A DNA stretch of 45,969 nt from Treponema sp. (GCA_018385415.1 JAHAZA010000008.1:1-45969), one strand, 5' to 3'; shown: positions 16,536-24,905, counted from the first letter of the stretch. Made by a program: numbers and translations. The notes: a model not told the origin generated them from the letters alone.

Positions 16536-18416
16536 ATGAATATTTTTAAACGCTTTATTCTTTTCTTTGTACCAAGTTCCTATTTTGGTGTAATGTACCT
16601 CAGTTATTTTCAGCTTCGCTATATTCACATGGCTCCAGAAAGATGGCTTCCTGGACTTCCTCTTACAATGGGCATTACAACCGGACTTATTGCTATCATT
16701 CTTTTAATCATGTTTTTTGTTACAAAGCCTTTCGTTAATCTTTTCAACAAAATTGAAAAAGAAAATTATGTTCCTACTGAAGAAGAAAAAGACATAGCTC
16801 TTAAAATCTACCGTAAGATTAACCTTACTTCTGTAATTGGTATCGTCATTGGTTTTGTTGCAGGAAATATGGTCAGTGCCCTTATCAAGATGATAAAAGG
16901 TGTTCTTCCTCTTGAAACCTCTCGAATTATTGTAGTTTTCTTGCAGTCATGTACATTCGGTCTTCTTGAATCACTTTTCATGGTTTACATCATGAATGAA
17001 ACACTGACTAAATATAGAAAAATGCTTCACATCAATAACCTTGAACGTGAAAAATGCACAATGAACATTTCCCGCTCATTATTTTATGTATCTTTTTCTG
17101 CAGCTCTTTTTGTAACTTATAATATTTTTTGTATCGGTTATGGAATTATTATCAACTATGCAGCTCAGTACCTTACTCCATATATTATAGGCTCCATTCT
17201 TATGGGAATAGTATCCTGCATACTTGGTGGAGCTGTATACAATATTCTGAATAAAGGACTTAATTCCCGAATTAAATCTTCTACTGCAATTATTGAAAAC
17301 CTTCAGACTGGAACACTTACTTCTCGTATCGACATTGAAATGTTCGATGATTTTGGTGTACTTGGAAGCAGCGTAAATGCACTTATCGATAAGCTTACTT
17401 CCATGCTTTCTGGACTCAGAAAAGAAAGTAATGTAGTAAGTAATTCTGCTGCTGAACTTACACTGATTGCAAATACGGCCAAGGATTCCCTTGAAAAAAT
17501 GACTCAGATTCTTGCAAAGATTTCTGAAGAAGGTGGAAAACAGAACTACGAAATTCTAGATTCTGAAAAATGTATCAACCAGCTGCTTGAAACCCTTAAA
17601 AACATTGATGAACATGCATTTCAGAACTCTGATGCTACAAAAGAAAGTTCAAGTGCAATTTATGAAATGGCTGAAAACATTACTTCTGTTTCAGGCATGA
17701 CACAAAAAGCTGATAATCTTTCAATGCAGCTTTCGGAATCATGTTCAGCCGGTAGTAAATCTTTGGACGAAGCTTCCAAACAGATTAAATCAATCAGTGA
17801 ATATTCTGCACAGGTTCGTGATATTATTAAATACCTTCAGAGAATTGCAAGCCAGACAAATCTTCTTGCCATGAATGCTGCTATCGAAGCTGCACATGCT
17901 GGTGAAGCTGGTAAAGGTTTTGCTGTTGTTGCAGAGGAAGTTCGTTCACTTGCAAACTCTTCTCAAAACAGTTCAAAGAAAATCAAAGACTACGTAAATG
18001 ATATGGTACGTCAGATTGAACTTGGCGTTCAGTCAATTGAACATACAAATGCTACATTCCGACAGATTGAATCAGGTGTAACACAAAACACAGACCTTAT
18101 CCAGAATATTACACAGGCTATGAAAGAACAGGAACAGGGTGCTCAGGACAACCTTAAATCAACACAGAATGTTGAAGCCGGTACTCAGCGCATTAAAGAA
18201 CTTGTTACTGCTCAAAATGATCTTGCAAATAAAGTTGGAACAAGTATGAAAGCTTCAGTAGAAAGTACAAAAGTTATGCTTGACGCCATTAAAGAAGGAA
18301 ATACAGCTTCAGTTGCAATGCAGGAAGTTATTGACCGCATTGATTCAATGGTAAAAGCCAACCAGCAGGCAGTTGAAAGTATGACTGAGCAGATGAGTGC
18401 TTTCAGTCTGAAATAG
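16536..18416 (+). CDS. Methyl-accepting chemotaxis protein
   Basis: 626 residues. The N-terminal part (about 1-240) has some six hydrophobic segments instead of the usual two flanking a periplasmic domain, so sensing is probably within or near the membrane. A HAMP-like linker follows (SRIDIEMFDDFGVLGSSVNALIDKL, about 265-290). The kinase-control tip around residues 440-475 has SQTNLLAMNAAIEAAHAGEAGKGFAVVAEEVRSLA. AUGGAGA lies upstream of the ATG. The gene stands alone on its transcript. Confidence 0.92.
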   Translation: MNIFKRFILFFVPSSYFGVMYLSYFQLRYIHMAPERWLPGLPLTMGITTGLIAIILLIMFFVTKPFVNLFNKIEKENYVPTEEEKDIALKIYRKINLTSVIGIVIGFVAGNMVSALIKMIKGVLPLETSRIIVVFLQSCTFGLLESLFMVYIMNETLTKYRKMLHINNLEREKCTMNISRSLFYVSFSAALFVTYNIFCIGYGIIINYAAQYLTPYIIGSILMGIVSCILGGAVYNILNKGLNSRIKSSTAIIENLQTGTLTSRIDIEMFDDFGVLGSSVNALIDKLTSMLSGLRKESNVVSNSAAELTLIANTAKDSLEKMTQILAKISEEGGKQNYEILDSEKCINQLLETLKNIDEHAFQNSDATKESSSAIYEMAENITSVSGMTQKADNLSMQLSESCSAGSKSLDEASKQIKSISEYSAQVRDIIKYLQRIASQTNLLAMNAAIEAAHAGEAGKGFAVVAEEVRSLANSSQNSSKKIKDYVNDMVRQIELGVQSIEHTNATFRQIESGVTQNTDLIQNITQAMKEQEQGAQDNLKSTQNVEAGTQRIKELVTAQNDLANKVGTSMKASVESTKVMLDAIKEGNTASVAMQEVIDRIDSMVKANQQAVESMTEQMSAFSLK

Positions 18417-18467
18417 ACAATAATTTCTTATGAATTAGTGAAACAATGCCTAGATATTCTTAATCCG

Positions 18468-18496
18468 TTGACCAAAAATCGCTAAAATGTTATGCT
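18468..18496 (+). promoter_or_regulatory. Promoter of the tRNA gene
   Basis: TTGACC (18468-18473), 17 bp, TATGCT (18491-18496); predicted start near 18503, 21 nt before the mature tRNA. Confidence 0.65.
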
Positions 18497-18523
18497 AGGT
18501 AGCGTACTTTTGAGTACATTTTC

Positions 18524-18596
18524 GGGCCATTAGCTCAGCGGTTAGAGCAGAGGACTCATAATCCTTTGGTCCCCGGTTCAAATCCAGGATGGCCCA
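18524..18596 (+). tRNA. tRNA with CAU anticodon, most likely tRNA-Ile2 (lysidine type)
   Basis: A complete 73-nt cloverleaf. The acceptor GGGCCAT pairs with ATGGCCC, the D-arm GCTC with GAGC, and the anticodon stem GAGGA with TCCTT around loop CTCATAA. The T-arm has TTCAAAT. The T-stem has one C-A mismatch. The CTCATAATC...TTTGGTC stretch resembles isoleucine tRNAs whose C34 is changed to lysidine, rather than elongator Met; this is by resemblance only. CCA is not encoded (CAA follows). Its 3' end is the template for the repeats closing the island. Confidence 0.9.
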
Positions 18597-18668
18597 CAAT
18601 TTTCGTAACGAAGTGAGAAAATTGAATTTGATCACTTCCTTGAGGCCAAACGGTAGCGCAAGCGGACG
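18588..18668 (+). repeat. Repeat unit A: tRNA 3' end plus downstream 72 bp
   Basis: This 81-bp unit starts with the last nine bases of the tRNA and continues CACAATTTTCGTAACGAAG. It is about 90% identical to unit C at 21237-21317 and is followed by another tRNA-end-like TATGGTCCA at 18669. It holds a hairpin (CAATTTTC with GAAAATTG). Confidence 0.8.
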
Positions 18669-18685
18669 TATGGTCCACCTACTTC

Positions 18686-18720
18686 AGGATTTTCAGTTTG
18701 ATGCTGGAAATCCTTTTTTT
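18686..18720 (+). terminator. Rho-independent terminator after the tRNA
   Basis: An 11-bp stem (18686-18696 with 18704-18714, one G-T pair), a 7-nt loop, then T7. It ends the tRNA transcript and marks the left end of the island. The following 150 bp up to the toxin gene's stop hold nothing recognisable. Confidence 0.85.
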
Positions 18721-18873
18721 ATATCCAAAAATCTTCACAGATTCCATTAGTATCTGTCGTCTGGCTTTTCACTTGTTAAACTCAAAACTTCCGGAAGAAT
18801 CACAGGTAAAACTACACGAAATCCTCTGGATTATGAATCAAAATAACCTTAGTCCCAACAATTACCATTTGTT

Positions 18874-19212
18874 TTACACAGCTAAAATTAATTTAATTCC
18901 TTCAGAAATATTTTTCATAGACAATATAGGTAAAATAGACACATGCTCAAGCAATCTTATTCTATCTATCACTGTAATTTGAGGGATAACAGCCACGGAA
19001 TCTTTCGATAATTTTGATTCTTCTTTTGATAAAAGTACATTTCCGGGAAATTCAGCCAATCTTAAATTTGTTGTAAGAGGAATAACAATAGTTGTGTTCA
19101 TGTCACTCTTATTAAAATCATCTGACTGGACAATTATTGCAGGCCGACGCCATCCAGGTTCACTACCTAAAGGATCTCCAAAGTCAACCCACCAAATATC
19201 ACCACGAATCAT
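18874..19212 (-). CDS. MazF/PemK-type mRNA interferase toxin
   Basis: 112 residues with the full MazF pattern. RGDIWWVDFGDPLGSEPGWRRPAIIVQ covers residues 3-29, TTIVIPLTTN lies near 40, FPGNVLL near 55, and LSKDSVAVIPQITVIDR near 68. In the family the Arg and Thr/Ser residues of these strings form the RNA-cutting site. The gene overlaps the upstream antitoxin by 14 nt, the usual order and coupling. It lies inside the tRNA-bounded island, where it could help hold the island in the population. Confidence 0.9.
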   Translation of the reverse strand: MIRGDIWWVDFGDPLGSEPGWRRPAIIVQSDDFNKSDMNTTIVIPLTTNLRLAEFPGNVLLSKEESKLSKDSVAVIPQITVIDRIRLLEHVSILPILSMKNISEGIKLILAV

Positions 19213-19438
19213 TTTTTGTTAACTCCCTCACAGCACTTAACGAAGCTTTTTGCATTGTTTTGAATTCTGAAAATGCATCTGGATTCTTCTGAAGGAATTC
19301 ATTGATCCTCGCGGTAACTGAAGTGTCTTTTTCTTTTGTAGAATAAACGGAAGCTAAATACTGTACATAATGAGTTAGTTCAATAACAGCGGCTTCAGGT
19401 AATGAATTAATTGTCTTTTCTAATATATCGTATGGCAT
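19199..19438 (-). CDS. Antitoxin partner of the MazF-type toxin (DUF2281-like)
   Basis: 79 residues, starting MPYDILEKTINSLPEAAVIELTHYVQYL, which resembles the DUF2281 group of small antitoxins. The C-terminal half is charged and probably unfolded until it binds the toxin. GGAGG stands 6 nt upstream of the ATG. It lies upstream of and overlaps the toxin gene. A 13-bp palindrome in its promoter region is a likely autoregulatory site. Confidence 0.75.
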   Translation of the reverse strand: MPYDILEKTINSLPEAAVIELTHYVQYLASVYSTKEKDTSVTARINEFLQKNPDAFSEFKTMQKASLSAVRELTKNDSW

Positions 19439-19475
19439 TTTTCACCTCCAATTTTATCTCTTAAATATAATATAA

Positions 19476-19488
19476 CACAATAATTGTG
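19476..19488 (-). promoter_or_regulatory. Palindrome in the toxin-antitoxin promoter region
   Basis: CACAATAATTGTG is a perfect 13-bp palindrome 38 bp upstream of the antitoxin ATG, just before a TATATT -10 candidate on the minus strand. Toxin-antitoxin operons usually repress themselves through such sites. Confidence 0.45.
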
Positions 19489-19606
19489 GTTTTTATAGTC
19501 AGATTTTATTCCCTCCTCACATCTGGCATATTTGGCACGAATCATGTTTAGTTTTCTAAAAGTGCCTTTCTACAATCAATTTCAATTTGTGGGAGAAGTA
19601 TACTAC

Positions 19607-20053
19607 TTACAGAGTTATATTTTTCTTATCTTGTATTATATTTAAGATAAATGAAAGAAGTGTTTTTTCATCTACATACTGCATTATCCCATTTAAATAA
19701 TAATTTTTTTCTTTTTCCCAATCATGTATAAGTCTGTATTTATTCAATTTATTATCAAAAAAAAGACTCATAAAATCATATTTGCTTACAACTTGTTTTT
19801 CAGTTTTTGCTCCTATATATTTTGCCATAACTGAGAGTCCTTTAGGAAATTCTTTCACTTTATGAGTACAGCATAATGAAAAGCATTCCTGCAATTTCGC
19901 ATATAACTCATTCTCTGATGTTGGCAATTTTAGTTCTAATACGGGATCCACATCAATGATGGCATTACCCAACGATTTACAAAAGGTCTGCGGTATTAAG
20001 TATAGAACTTCATTCTTTATAAAATACATGGAACTCATTTCATTTTTTTTCAC
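19607..20053 (-). CDS. Probable immunity protein for the orphan Rhs toxin
   Basis: 148 residues, no signal peptide or membrane span, not clearly recognised. The middle (LQECFSLCCTHKVKEFPKG, then YIGAKTEKQVVSKYDFMSLFF) faintly recalls CdiI-type immunity proteins. The main argument is position: it starts 12 nt after the toxin tip's stop on the same strand, as immunity genes do. The GTG at 20053 keeps the tight spacing; an ATG at 20038 is the alternative. Sequence similarity would need a search. Confidence 0.55.
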   Translation of the reverse strand: MKKNEMSSMYFIKNEVLYLIPQTFCKSLGNAIIDVDPVLELKLPTSENELYAKLQECFSLCCTHKVKEFPKGLSVMAKYIGAKTEKQVVSKYDFMSLFFDNKLNKYRLIHDWEKEKNYYLNGIMQYVDEKTLLSFILNIIQDKKNITL

Positions 20054-20065
20054 TTTCTTACCATC

Positions 20066-20788
20066 CTAATCGATTATGTGAATTACAAGTTCAACACCTT
20101 GTTTTGCAGCACTTTTAACACATTCCTGAATGGCTTTCATTTGTTCTCTTGATGCTCCTCTTGGAATTGCCAGGTCTAATAATCTTTTGGTAGATTCGTC
20201 TGCATTAACTACCAAAGAACCTAGTCTTCCAGATGTAAAGTTTGCAAGTTTAGTTACATACCCATTTATAGTTCTCGTAATATTTGAAACGGATTGATAT
20301 GTCTTACATCCTAGATCCATAGATTTTATGCTTGAAATTGATTTAGCGATACCATTGACAACTTTTCCAAATTTATCAATCGTTGGAAAATTGTTCATCA
20401 TTCCACCTAATCTCTGTTCAGCTTCCCATCCTCTTGCAAACTTATCAAGCGAATAAATGCTAGTTCCTCCTGTAGCAGCCGATAGCCCCGCGCTAATACC
20501 TGAAGTTACTGTAGTAACGCTTGAAGTTGCAAGTCCTGTCACGGCAACAGAAGTTAACGCACCAGCTCCAAGTCCAATTGCCCCACCTATAAGAGCATCT
20601 TTTCCAACTTCTGTCCAATTTACAGATCCAGTTTCAGAATATGATTTGTAAGCACCATAAGCAGCTCCTACTAAAGCACCGACAGCAGCGGTTACTACTA
20701 AGAATGGAATTCTTCCATCCGGATCTGTATACTTGATCGGATTATTCGCACCATAGGCATACAAATTGCCATTGATGTGACTACCAAG
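20066..20788 (-). pseudogene. Orphan Rhs C-terminal toxin tip, no translation start
   Basis: The frame opens after a stop at 20789-20791 with no ATG or ribosome site. It reads at once through the end of an Rhs core (NGNLYAYGANNPIKYTDPDG), so the large Rhs shell is missing. A glycine/alanine-rich linker follows, then about 110 residues resembling the CdiA EC869-type nuclease toxin: GWEAEQRLGG, SISSIKSMDLGCKTYQ, and LDLAIPRGASREQMKAIQE. With the immunity gene it forms an orphan toxin/immunity cassette. Such cassettes are known as silent stores that can recombine onto a full-length Rhs gene. Confidence 0.7.
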
Positions 20789-21094
20789 CTAATTGCACAG
20801 TACAATTATAACATAAAGAATCTAAAAAATAATAGATTTAATTTTTAATTTTTAACTACTAAAAAATTTTTTCTGAAATTTTCATATAAAATTCTTTGGG
20901 AAATTGATTTGTTTTAATTCAAGTGATATAAATCTATTTAATCGTGTTATTCCTTCATTGATAAGTGAAGAAGACTTAAAATCTATGTCGATTTTATATC
21001 AACCAAAATATCAACCTGTTTCAAAAACGCTAATATTAACCGATATTTCAACCAATTATATACCCATAAATGGTGCTAAATTCCACAAAATGTG
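20789..21094 (+). other. AT-rich island end with an unrecognised open frame
   Basis: No supported gene lies here. A frame open from 20877 to the stop ending at 21098 encodes about 73 residues (containing LFNRVIPSLISEEDLKSMSI). It reads like protein but has only a TTG start and no ribosome site, so it may be a C-terminal gene fragment. The rest is A/T runs. Confidence 0.35.
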
Positions 21095-21167
21095 CTAGAA
21101 TACCCTCAGCAGCTGGTAAATATTCACAGATAATATAAGGTTCCCGGTTCAAATCCAGTATGGCCCA
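21095..21167 (+). pseudogene. Decayed second copy of the CAU tRNA
   Basis: The last 29 nt (from 21139, GGTTCCCGGTTCAAATCCAG onward, through TATGGCCCA) match the intact tRNA's T-arm and acceptor with two differences. Upstream, CTCAGCAGCTGGTA (21105-21118) recalls a D-arm and ATAAT sits where the anticodon loop would be, but no stems form. Either a whole tRNA copy decayed, or only the 3' end was duplicated by site-specific integration. Confidence 0.6.
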
Positions 21168-21343
21168 CAATTTTCGCAACGAAGTGAGAAAATTGAATTA
21201 AATCACTACCTATAGGACAAACGGCTCGAAGAGACGTATGGCCCACAATTTTCGCAACGAAGTGAGAAAATTGAATTAAATCACTTCTTTGAGGACAAAC
21301 GGAAGCGCAAGCGGACGTATGACCCACAATTTTCGTAACGAAG
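21159..21343 (+). repeat. Tandem repeat units B, C and partial D led by tRNA 3' ends
   Basis: Unit B is 21159-21236 (78 bp), C is 21237-21317 (81 bp), and D is cut short at 21318-21343. Each starts TATGGCCCACAATTTTCG (TATGACCCA in D) and carries overlapping inverted repeats (CAATTTTC/GAAAATTG and GAAGTGA/TCACTTC). Unit A beside the intact tRNA is the same sequence. Beyond D the similarity stops within GAATCGACC. The following 155 bp to the next gene hold no other feature. Confidence 0.85.
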
Positions 21344-21498
21344 AATCGACCTGTGTCTTTTCTGTTTTCAATTATTTAAGCCTTATGCAATTAAGGAAGT
21401 AATGGCAATGGATACTGATTTGTATCAGATTCGTCATTATCCTAATCTTTGCAAAAAAAAAAGAAAAAAAATAAATTGTAGTATATAATTGAAGAGAT

Positions 21499-23460
21499 AT
21501 GATATTAGAGTATTTTACAGTGCAGCCATATTCCCTTTTATTCTGTGGAATATTTTGTCTGATGATTTTTCTCACAACATTTCAATTAAGCTTCCAGTCA
21601 AAAAAATGTAAAAAAGCTCTTTGCCTTGTAGAAATCAGCTGTTCATTGTTTCTTGTAGCTGATTGTATTACCTATTTATATGATGGTGTTCCAGGTGTGA
21701 CTGCAAGATTTATTGTGTATATTTCCAATTTTCTTGTATTCACTCTAGTAGAACTTCAACTTCTATTTTTTAATCTTTTTATAATCTATGTATTTATGGA
21801 CACTGGACGATTTAGTTCAGTTCCTAAATCGCTTAAAATCTGTTTTTTACTTCCTGTTGCCGCTATTGCCTTAATTATTATTTCGCAGTTTACCGGATTA
21901 TATTACAGTTTTGATGCAAATAATTTGTATCACAGAAATTCCATGTACTATATTTCTCTAGTATTCCCTGTAATGATGATGCTTATACAGATTGTATTTG
22001 TTGTCCGCTATAGGGAATTACTTACACGTCGAAAAATTCTTGCTATTACTATAACAATGCTCTTCCTGGTTGTGTCTGGTATTTTACAGTTCTTTATGAC
22101 AGGAGTTGCGTTTAATGATTACGCTGCTTTCCTTGGCTGCCTGAATATGTTCCTTATGAGCATCCTTGATCAGAATGAAACATTGATTAAGTCGTCTCAT
22201 ACTGATGTTCAGTCAGGGCTTCCTAATGTTTATGGTTTCATTGATATTGTAGATAACATTATTAAGACATGTGATATTACAAAATACAATTCATATTATT
22301 TTGATATGATACGAATGGGACATCTTAACAGTATTTATGGTAAGACTATTGGTGATGAAATAATTGTAAAGTACGCACGATATATTAAATCAAAGATTGG
22401 TCGCGATGAATGTGTTGGTCGTTTAGGTGGAAATTATTTTGTTGCACTCATTCGTTGTGATCATACAGATGAATTCTTGAAGCTACTGTCTGATGTACCG
22501 GTTGTAATAAAAACATTAGATAATAAGATGGAAACAATCCATATATCAGCAAATGCCGGTATTACAGGCTTCAAGTCTAATAAAGTTAATCCTGGTGATT
22601 ATATTTCTTATTCAGCTGAAGCGTTGTATTATGCAAAGAATGTTTACAAGAAAGCATATGTATTCTTTGATGAAAATTTGCAGAAGGAAATCGATGAAAG
22701 GAAAATGCTTGAAGAAGCACTTTCAAAAGCTATCGAGAACGAGGAATTTATTACTTTCTACCAGCCAAAGGTCAGCACAAATGCTAATCAATTAAGCGGA
22801 GCTGAGGCTTTAATAAGATGGAAACATAACGGCTCACTTGTTCCTCCAGATAAATTTATTCCTATTCTTGAGAAAAATGAAAAAATATGTCTTGTTGATT
22901 TCTGGGTTCTTAACCAGGTGTGTCAGGACTTAAAACGATGGCTTGACGATGGTTTTACACCAATGCCAGTTTCAGTGAATTTTTCTAGACGTCATTTAGG
23001 TAATCCAAATTTAGCAGATGAGATAGTTTCAACGATTGAACGCAATGATATTCCAAAATCATTGATAGAAATTGAAATAACAGAAACTATCGATGAGTAT
23101 TCAATTGATGTTTTAAAAAATTTTGTAGAAAAACTGCAGTCCAAAGGTATTCGTGCTGCTATTGATGATTTCGGTTCTGGAAGTTCTTCACTTAATTTAA
23201 TACATCAGATTAAATTTGACGTTTTAAAAATAGATAGAGAGCTTGTTGATATTGAAAATGAAATTGGAAGAACTCTTTTAACAAGAACTGTTGAACTTGC
23301 TCAGCTTCTTGGAATGGAAGTTATAGCAGAAGGTGTTGAAACTCAAAAACAGGTTGATTTTCTTAAGTCTGTTAACTGTCCTCATATTCAGGGATTCTTC
23401 TTTGATAAACCGCTTGAAAAAAAAGAATTTGAAAATCGGCTTATTAAAAAATCTTATTAG
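21499..23460 (+). CDS. Membrane GGDEF/EAL protein, likely c-di-GMP phosphodiesterase
   Basis: 653 residues. About seven or eight hydrophobic segments fill residues 1-225. A GGDEF-like domain follows (about 230-385) with GGNYF in place of GGDEF (about 311-315), so cyclase activity is unlikely. The EAL domain (about 405-645) keeps EALIRW near 435, VSVNFSRRHL, EITET, DDFGSGSSSL, KIDREL and EGVETQ, the metal and catalytic residues of active phosphodiesterases. It probably breaks down c-di-GMP in response to a membrane signal. The ribosome site is weak. Confidence 0.9.
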   Translation: MILEYFTVQPYSLLFCGIFCLMIFLTTFQLSFQSKKCKKALCLVEISCSLFLVADCITYLYDGVPGVTARFIVYISNFLVFTLVELQLLFFNLFIIYVFMDTGRFSSVPKSLKICFLLPVAAIALIIISQFTGLYYSFDANNLYHRNSMYYISLVFPVMMMLIQIVFVVRYRELLTRRKILAITITMLFLVVSGILQFFMTGVAFNDYAAFLGCLNMFLMSILDQNETLIKSSHTDVQSGLPNVYGFIDIVDNIIKTCDITKYNSYYFDMIRMGHLNSIYGKTIGDEIIVKYARYIKSKIGRDECVGRLGGNYFVALIRCDHTDEFLKLLSDVPVVIKTLDNKMETIHISANAGITGFKSNKVNPGDYISYSAEALYYAKNVYKKAYVFFDENLQKEIDERKMLEEALSKAIENEEFITFYQPKVSTNANQLSGAEALIRWKHNGSLVPPDKFIPILEKNEKICLVDFWVLNQVCQDLKRWLDDGFTPMPVSVNFSRRHLGNPNLADEIVSTIERNDIPKSLIEIEITETIDEYSIDVLKNFVEKLQSKGIRAAIDDFGSGSSSLNLIHQIKFDVLKIDRELVDIENEIGRTLLTRTVELAQLLGMEVIAEGVETQKQVDFLKSVNCPHIQGFFFDKPLEKKEFENRLIKKSY

Positions 23461-23495
23461 ATATTATAGAATATATTATAGAATGGAGGAATGTT

Positions 23496-23855
23496 ATGAT
23501 AATTGCAGCTACTTATGATTCATTATCAAATTCAATTTTCCAGCATTTTGGAAAAACTCAAAGTTTTAAGATTTACCAGATTGAAGATGGTAAAATTGTA
23601 TCTTCAAAGGTAATCGGCAATGGTGGATTCGGACATCATGATCTTGCTACATATTTAAGAGATCTTAATGTAGAAATTTTAATTTTAGGAAATCGCGGTC
23701 AGGGTGCTATAGATGCTCTGAATAATGCAGGTATCAGACAGCTTGCAGGTATTACAGGTAATCCAGATGCAGCCGTTGAAGCATTTCTCGCAGGAACCTT
23801 AAAGGATAATCCAGATGCAAAATGCAACCATCACGGTGAGCATCATCAGCATTAA
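23496..23855 (+). CDS. NifX/NifB-type cofactor-binding protein
   Basis: 119 residues of the dinitrogenase iron-molybdenum cofactor family: DSLSNSIFQHFGKTQSFKIYQIEDGK, then GGFGHHDLATYLRD, LGNRGQGAIDALNNAGI and a His-rich tail. Members bind iron-sulfur or Fe-Mo type clusters, but many occur outside nitrogen fixation and have no known role. No nif genes are seen here. GGAGG is 7 nt upstream. It lies 35 bp after the EAL gene and may be cotranscribed. Confidence 0.85.
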   Translation: MIIAATYDSLSNSIFQHFGKTQSFKIYQIEDGKIVSSKVIGNGGFGHHDLATYLRDLNVEILILGNRGQGAIDALNNAGIRQLAGITGNPDAAVEAFLAGTLKDNPDAKCNHHGEHHQH

Positions 23856-23932
23856 TTAAAAGTGGAATTACTTGTGGTGCTGTTCTCGGTGCTTTAATGA
23901 CACTCTGGCATGATAGATTGTAAGGAAAAATA

Positions 23933-24817
23933 ATGAAAAAATACATTTTATTTTTGACGGCAGTTTTTCTTTCTGTAAACATTTTTGCATATGACCGTGA
24001 TTACTCTGCAATTCAAAAGCAGCAAGAAAAAGAAGAGGGAAAAAAATTCCTCTTTCGGGATGTATTCGGAAATGAGTTTAAAACTGTAATTAATCCAAAA
24101 GTTCCTGAACCAGAAGTCAAAAAGGAACAGTTTAAGCTTAACGGAACAAAAATGACTTTTGTGCCAGAGAGTTCTACTGCTGGCTCTCCCTGTTACATGA
24201 TCCGTCTCGGCGTCGACATTTCCCGCCACGATGGAGAAGTCGATTGGAAAAAGCTAAAGAAGGATGGAATCGAATTTGTAATTCTGCGATGTGGATATAG
24301 AGGTTATCAAAGCGGAAAATTAAAGGCCGATGAAAATTTTCAGGCAAATATAAAAGGTGCTCTTGAAGCAGGGCTTGATGTTGGTGTTTACATTTTTTCA
24401 CAGGCAGCATCCGAAAAAGAAGCATTAGAAGAAGCCGCTTTATGCCTTGAACAGATAAGAGGTCATAAAATAACATTGCCTGTTTTTTATGACCCAGAAA
24501 TTATTCGTGATGATCCTGCCCGTTCTGACAATATTAGTGGTGAACAGTTTACTAAAAATGCAGTTGCATTCTGTGAAGCAATAAAGAAAGCAGGTTTTGT
24601 TCCAGGTGTGTACAGCAATATGCTTTGGGAAGCATATGAGTTTGATATGTCAATAATTAAGGATTATGTAATCTGGTATGCTGATTATGAACCGCAGCCT
24701 CAAACTCCATATAACTATGAGTTCTGGCAATACGCAGAAAAAGACGGCGATATTAAAGCACCTTACGATATGGACATACAGGTTATTAAATATTATACAT
24801 CAAAAGATTCTGAATAA
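23933..24817 (+). CDS. Secreted GH25 lysozyme-like muramidase
   Basis: 294 residues. The signal peptide is MKKYILFLTAVFLSVNIFA. After an unordered stretch comes a GH25 barrel (about 87-285) with LGVDISRHDGEVDWKKLK, FVILRCGYRG, ENFQANIKGALEAGLDVGVY, PVFYDPE and FWQYAEKDG. The Asp/Glu at PVFYDPE is the catalytic pair of the family, which cuts the MurNAc-GlcNAc bond of peptidoglycan. It may remodel the cell's own wall or attack neighbours. AAGGAAA precedes the ATG; a perfect terminator follows. Confidence 0.9.
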   Translation: MKKYILFLTAVFLSVNIFAYDRDYSAIQKQQEKEEGKKFLFRDVFGNEFKTVINPKVPEPEVKKEQFKLNGTKMTFVPESSTAGSPCYMIRLGVDISRHDGEVDWKKLKKDGIEFVILRCGYRGYQSGKLKADENFQANIKGALEAGLDVGVYIFSQAASEKEALEEAALCLEQIRGHKITLPVFYDPEIIRDDPARSDNISGEQFTKNAVAFCEAIKKAGFVPGVYSNMLWEAYEFDMSIIKDYVIWYADYEPQPQTPYNYEFWQYAEKDGDIKAPYDMDIQVIKYYTSKDSE

Positions 24818-24840
24818 TTTTTGCAAAAAATAATGCATTT

Positions 24841-24878
24841 TTAAAACAAAAAAGGCTTCGAAGCCTTTTTTGTTTTAA
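24841..24878. terminator. Bidirectional terminator, 38-bp perfect palindrome
   Basis: Two 18-bp arms around TCGA, A-rich on one side and T-rich on the other, placed between the converging GH25 and GH43 genes. Confidence 0.92.
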
Positions 24879-24905
24879 ATCTAATCGGATTTATTCAAAA
24901 CGGAA

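Noticed and set aside
18698..18982. 94-residue plus-strand frame after the tRNA
   Set aside because: It begins inside the terminator hairpin and runs antisense to the MazF-type toxin gene.
21124..21327. 67-residue minus-strand frame across the tandem repeats
   Set aside because: It contains HTGFEPGT, the usual antisense reading of a tRNA T-arm, and repeats with the DNA units; it has no ribosome site.
23857..23925. Short peptide-like reading (SGITCGAVLGALMTLWHDRL) between the NifX-like and GH25 genes
   Set aside because: Looks protein-like but is only about 20 residues with no start or ribosome site; perhaps a gene remnant, not annotated.
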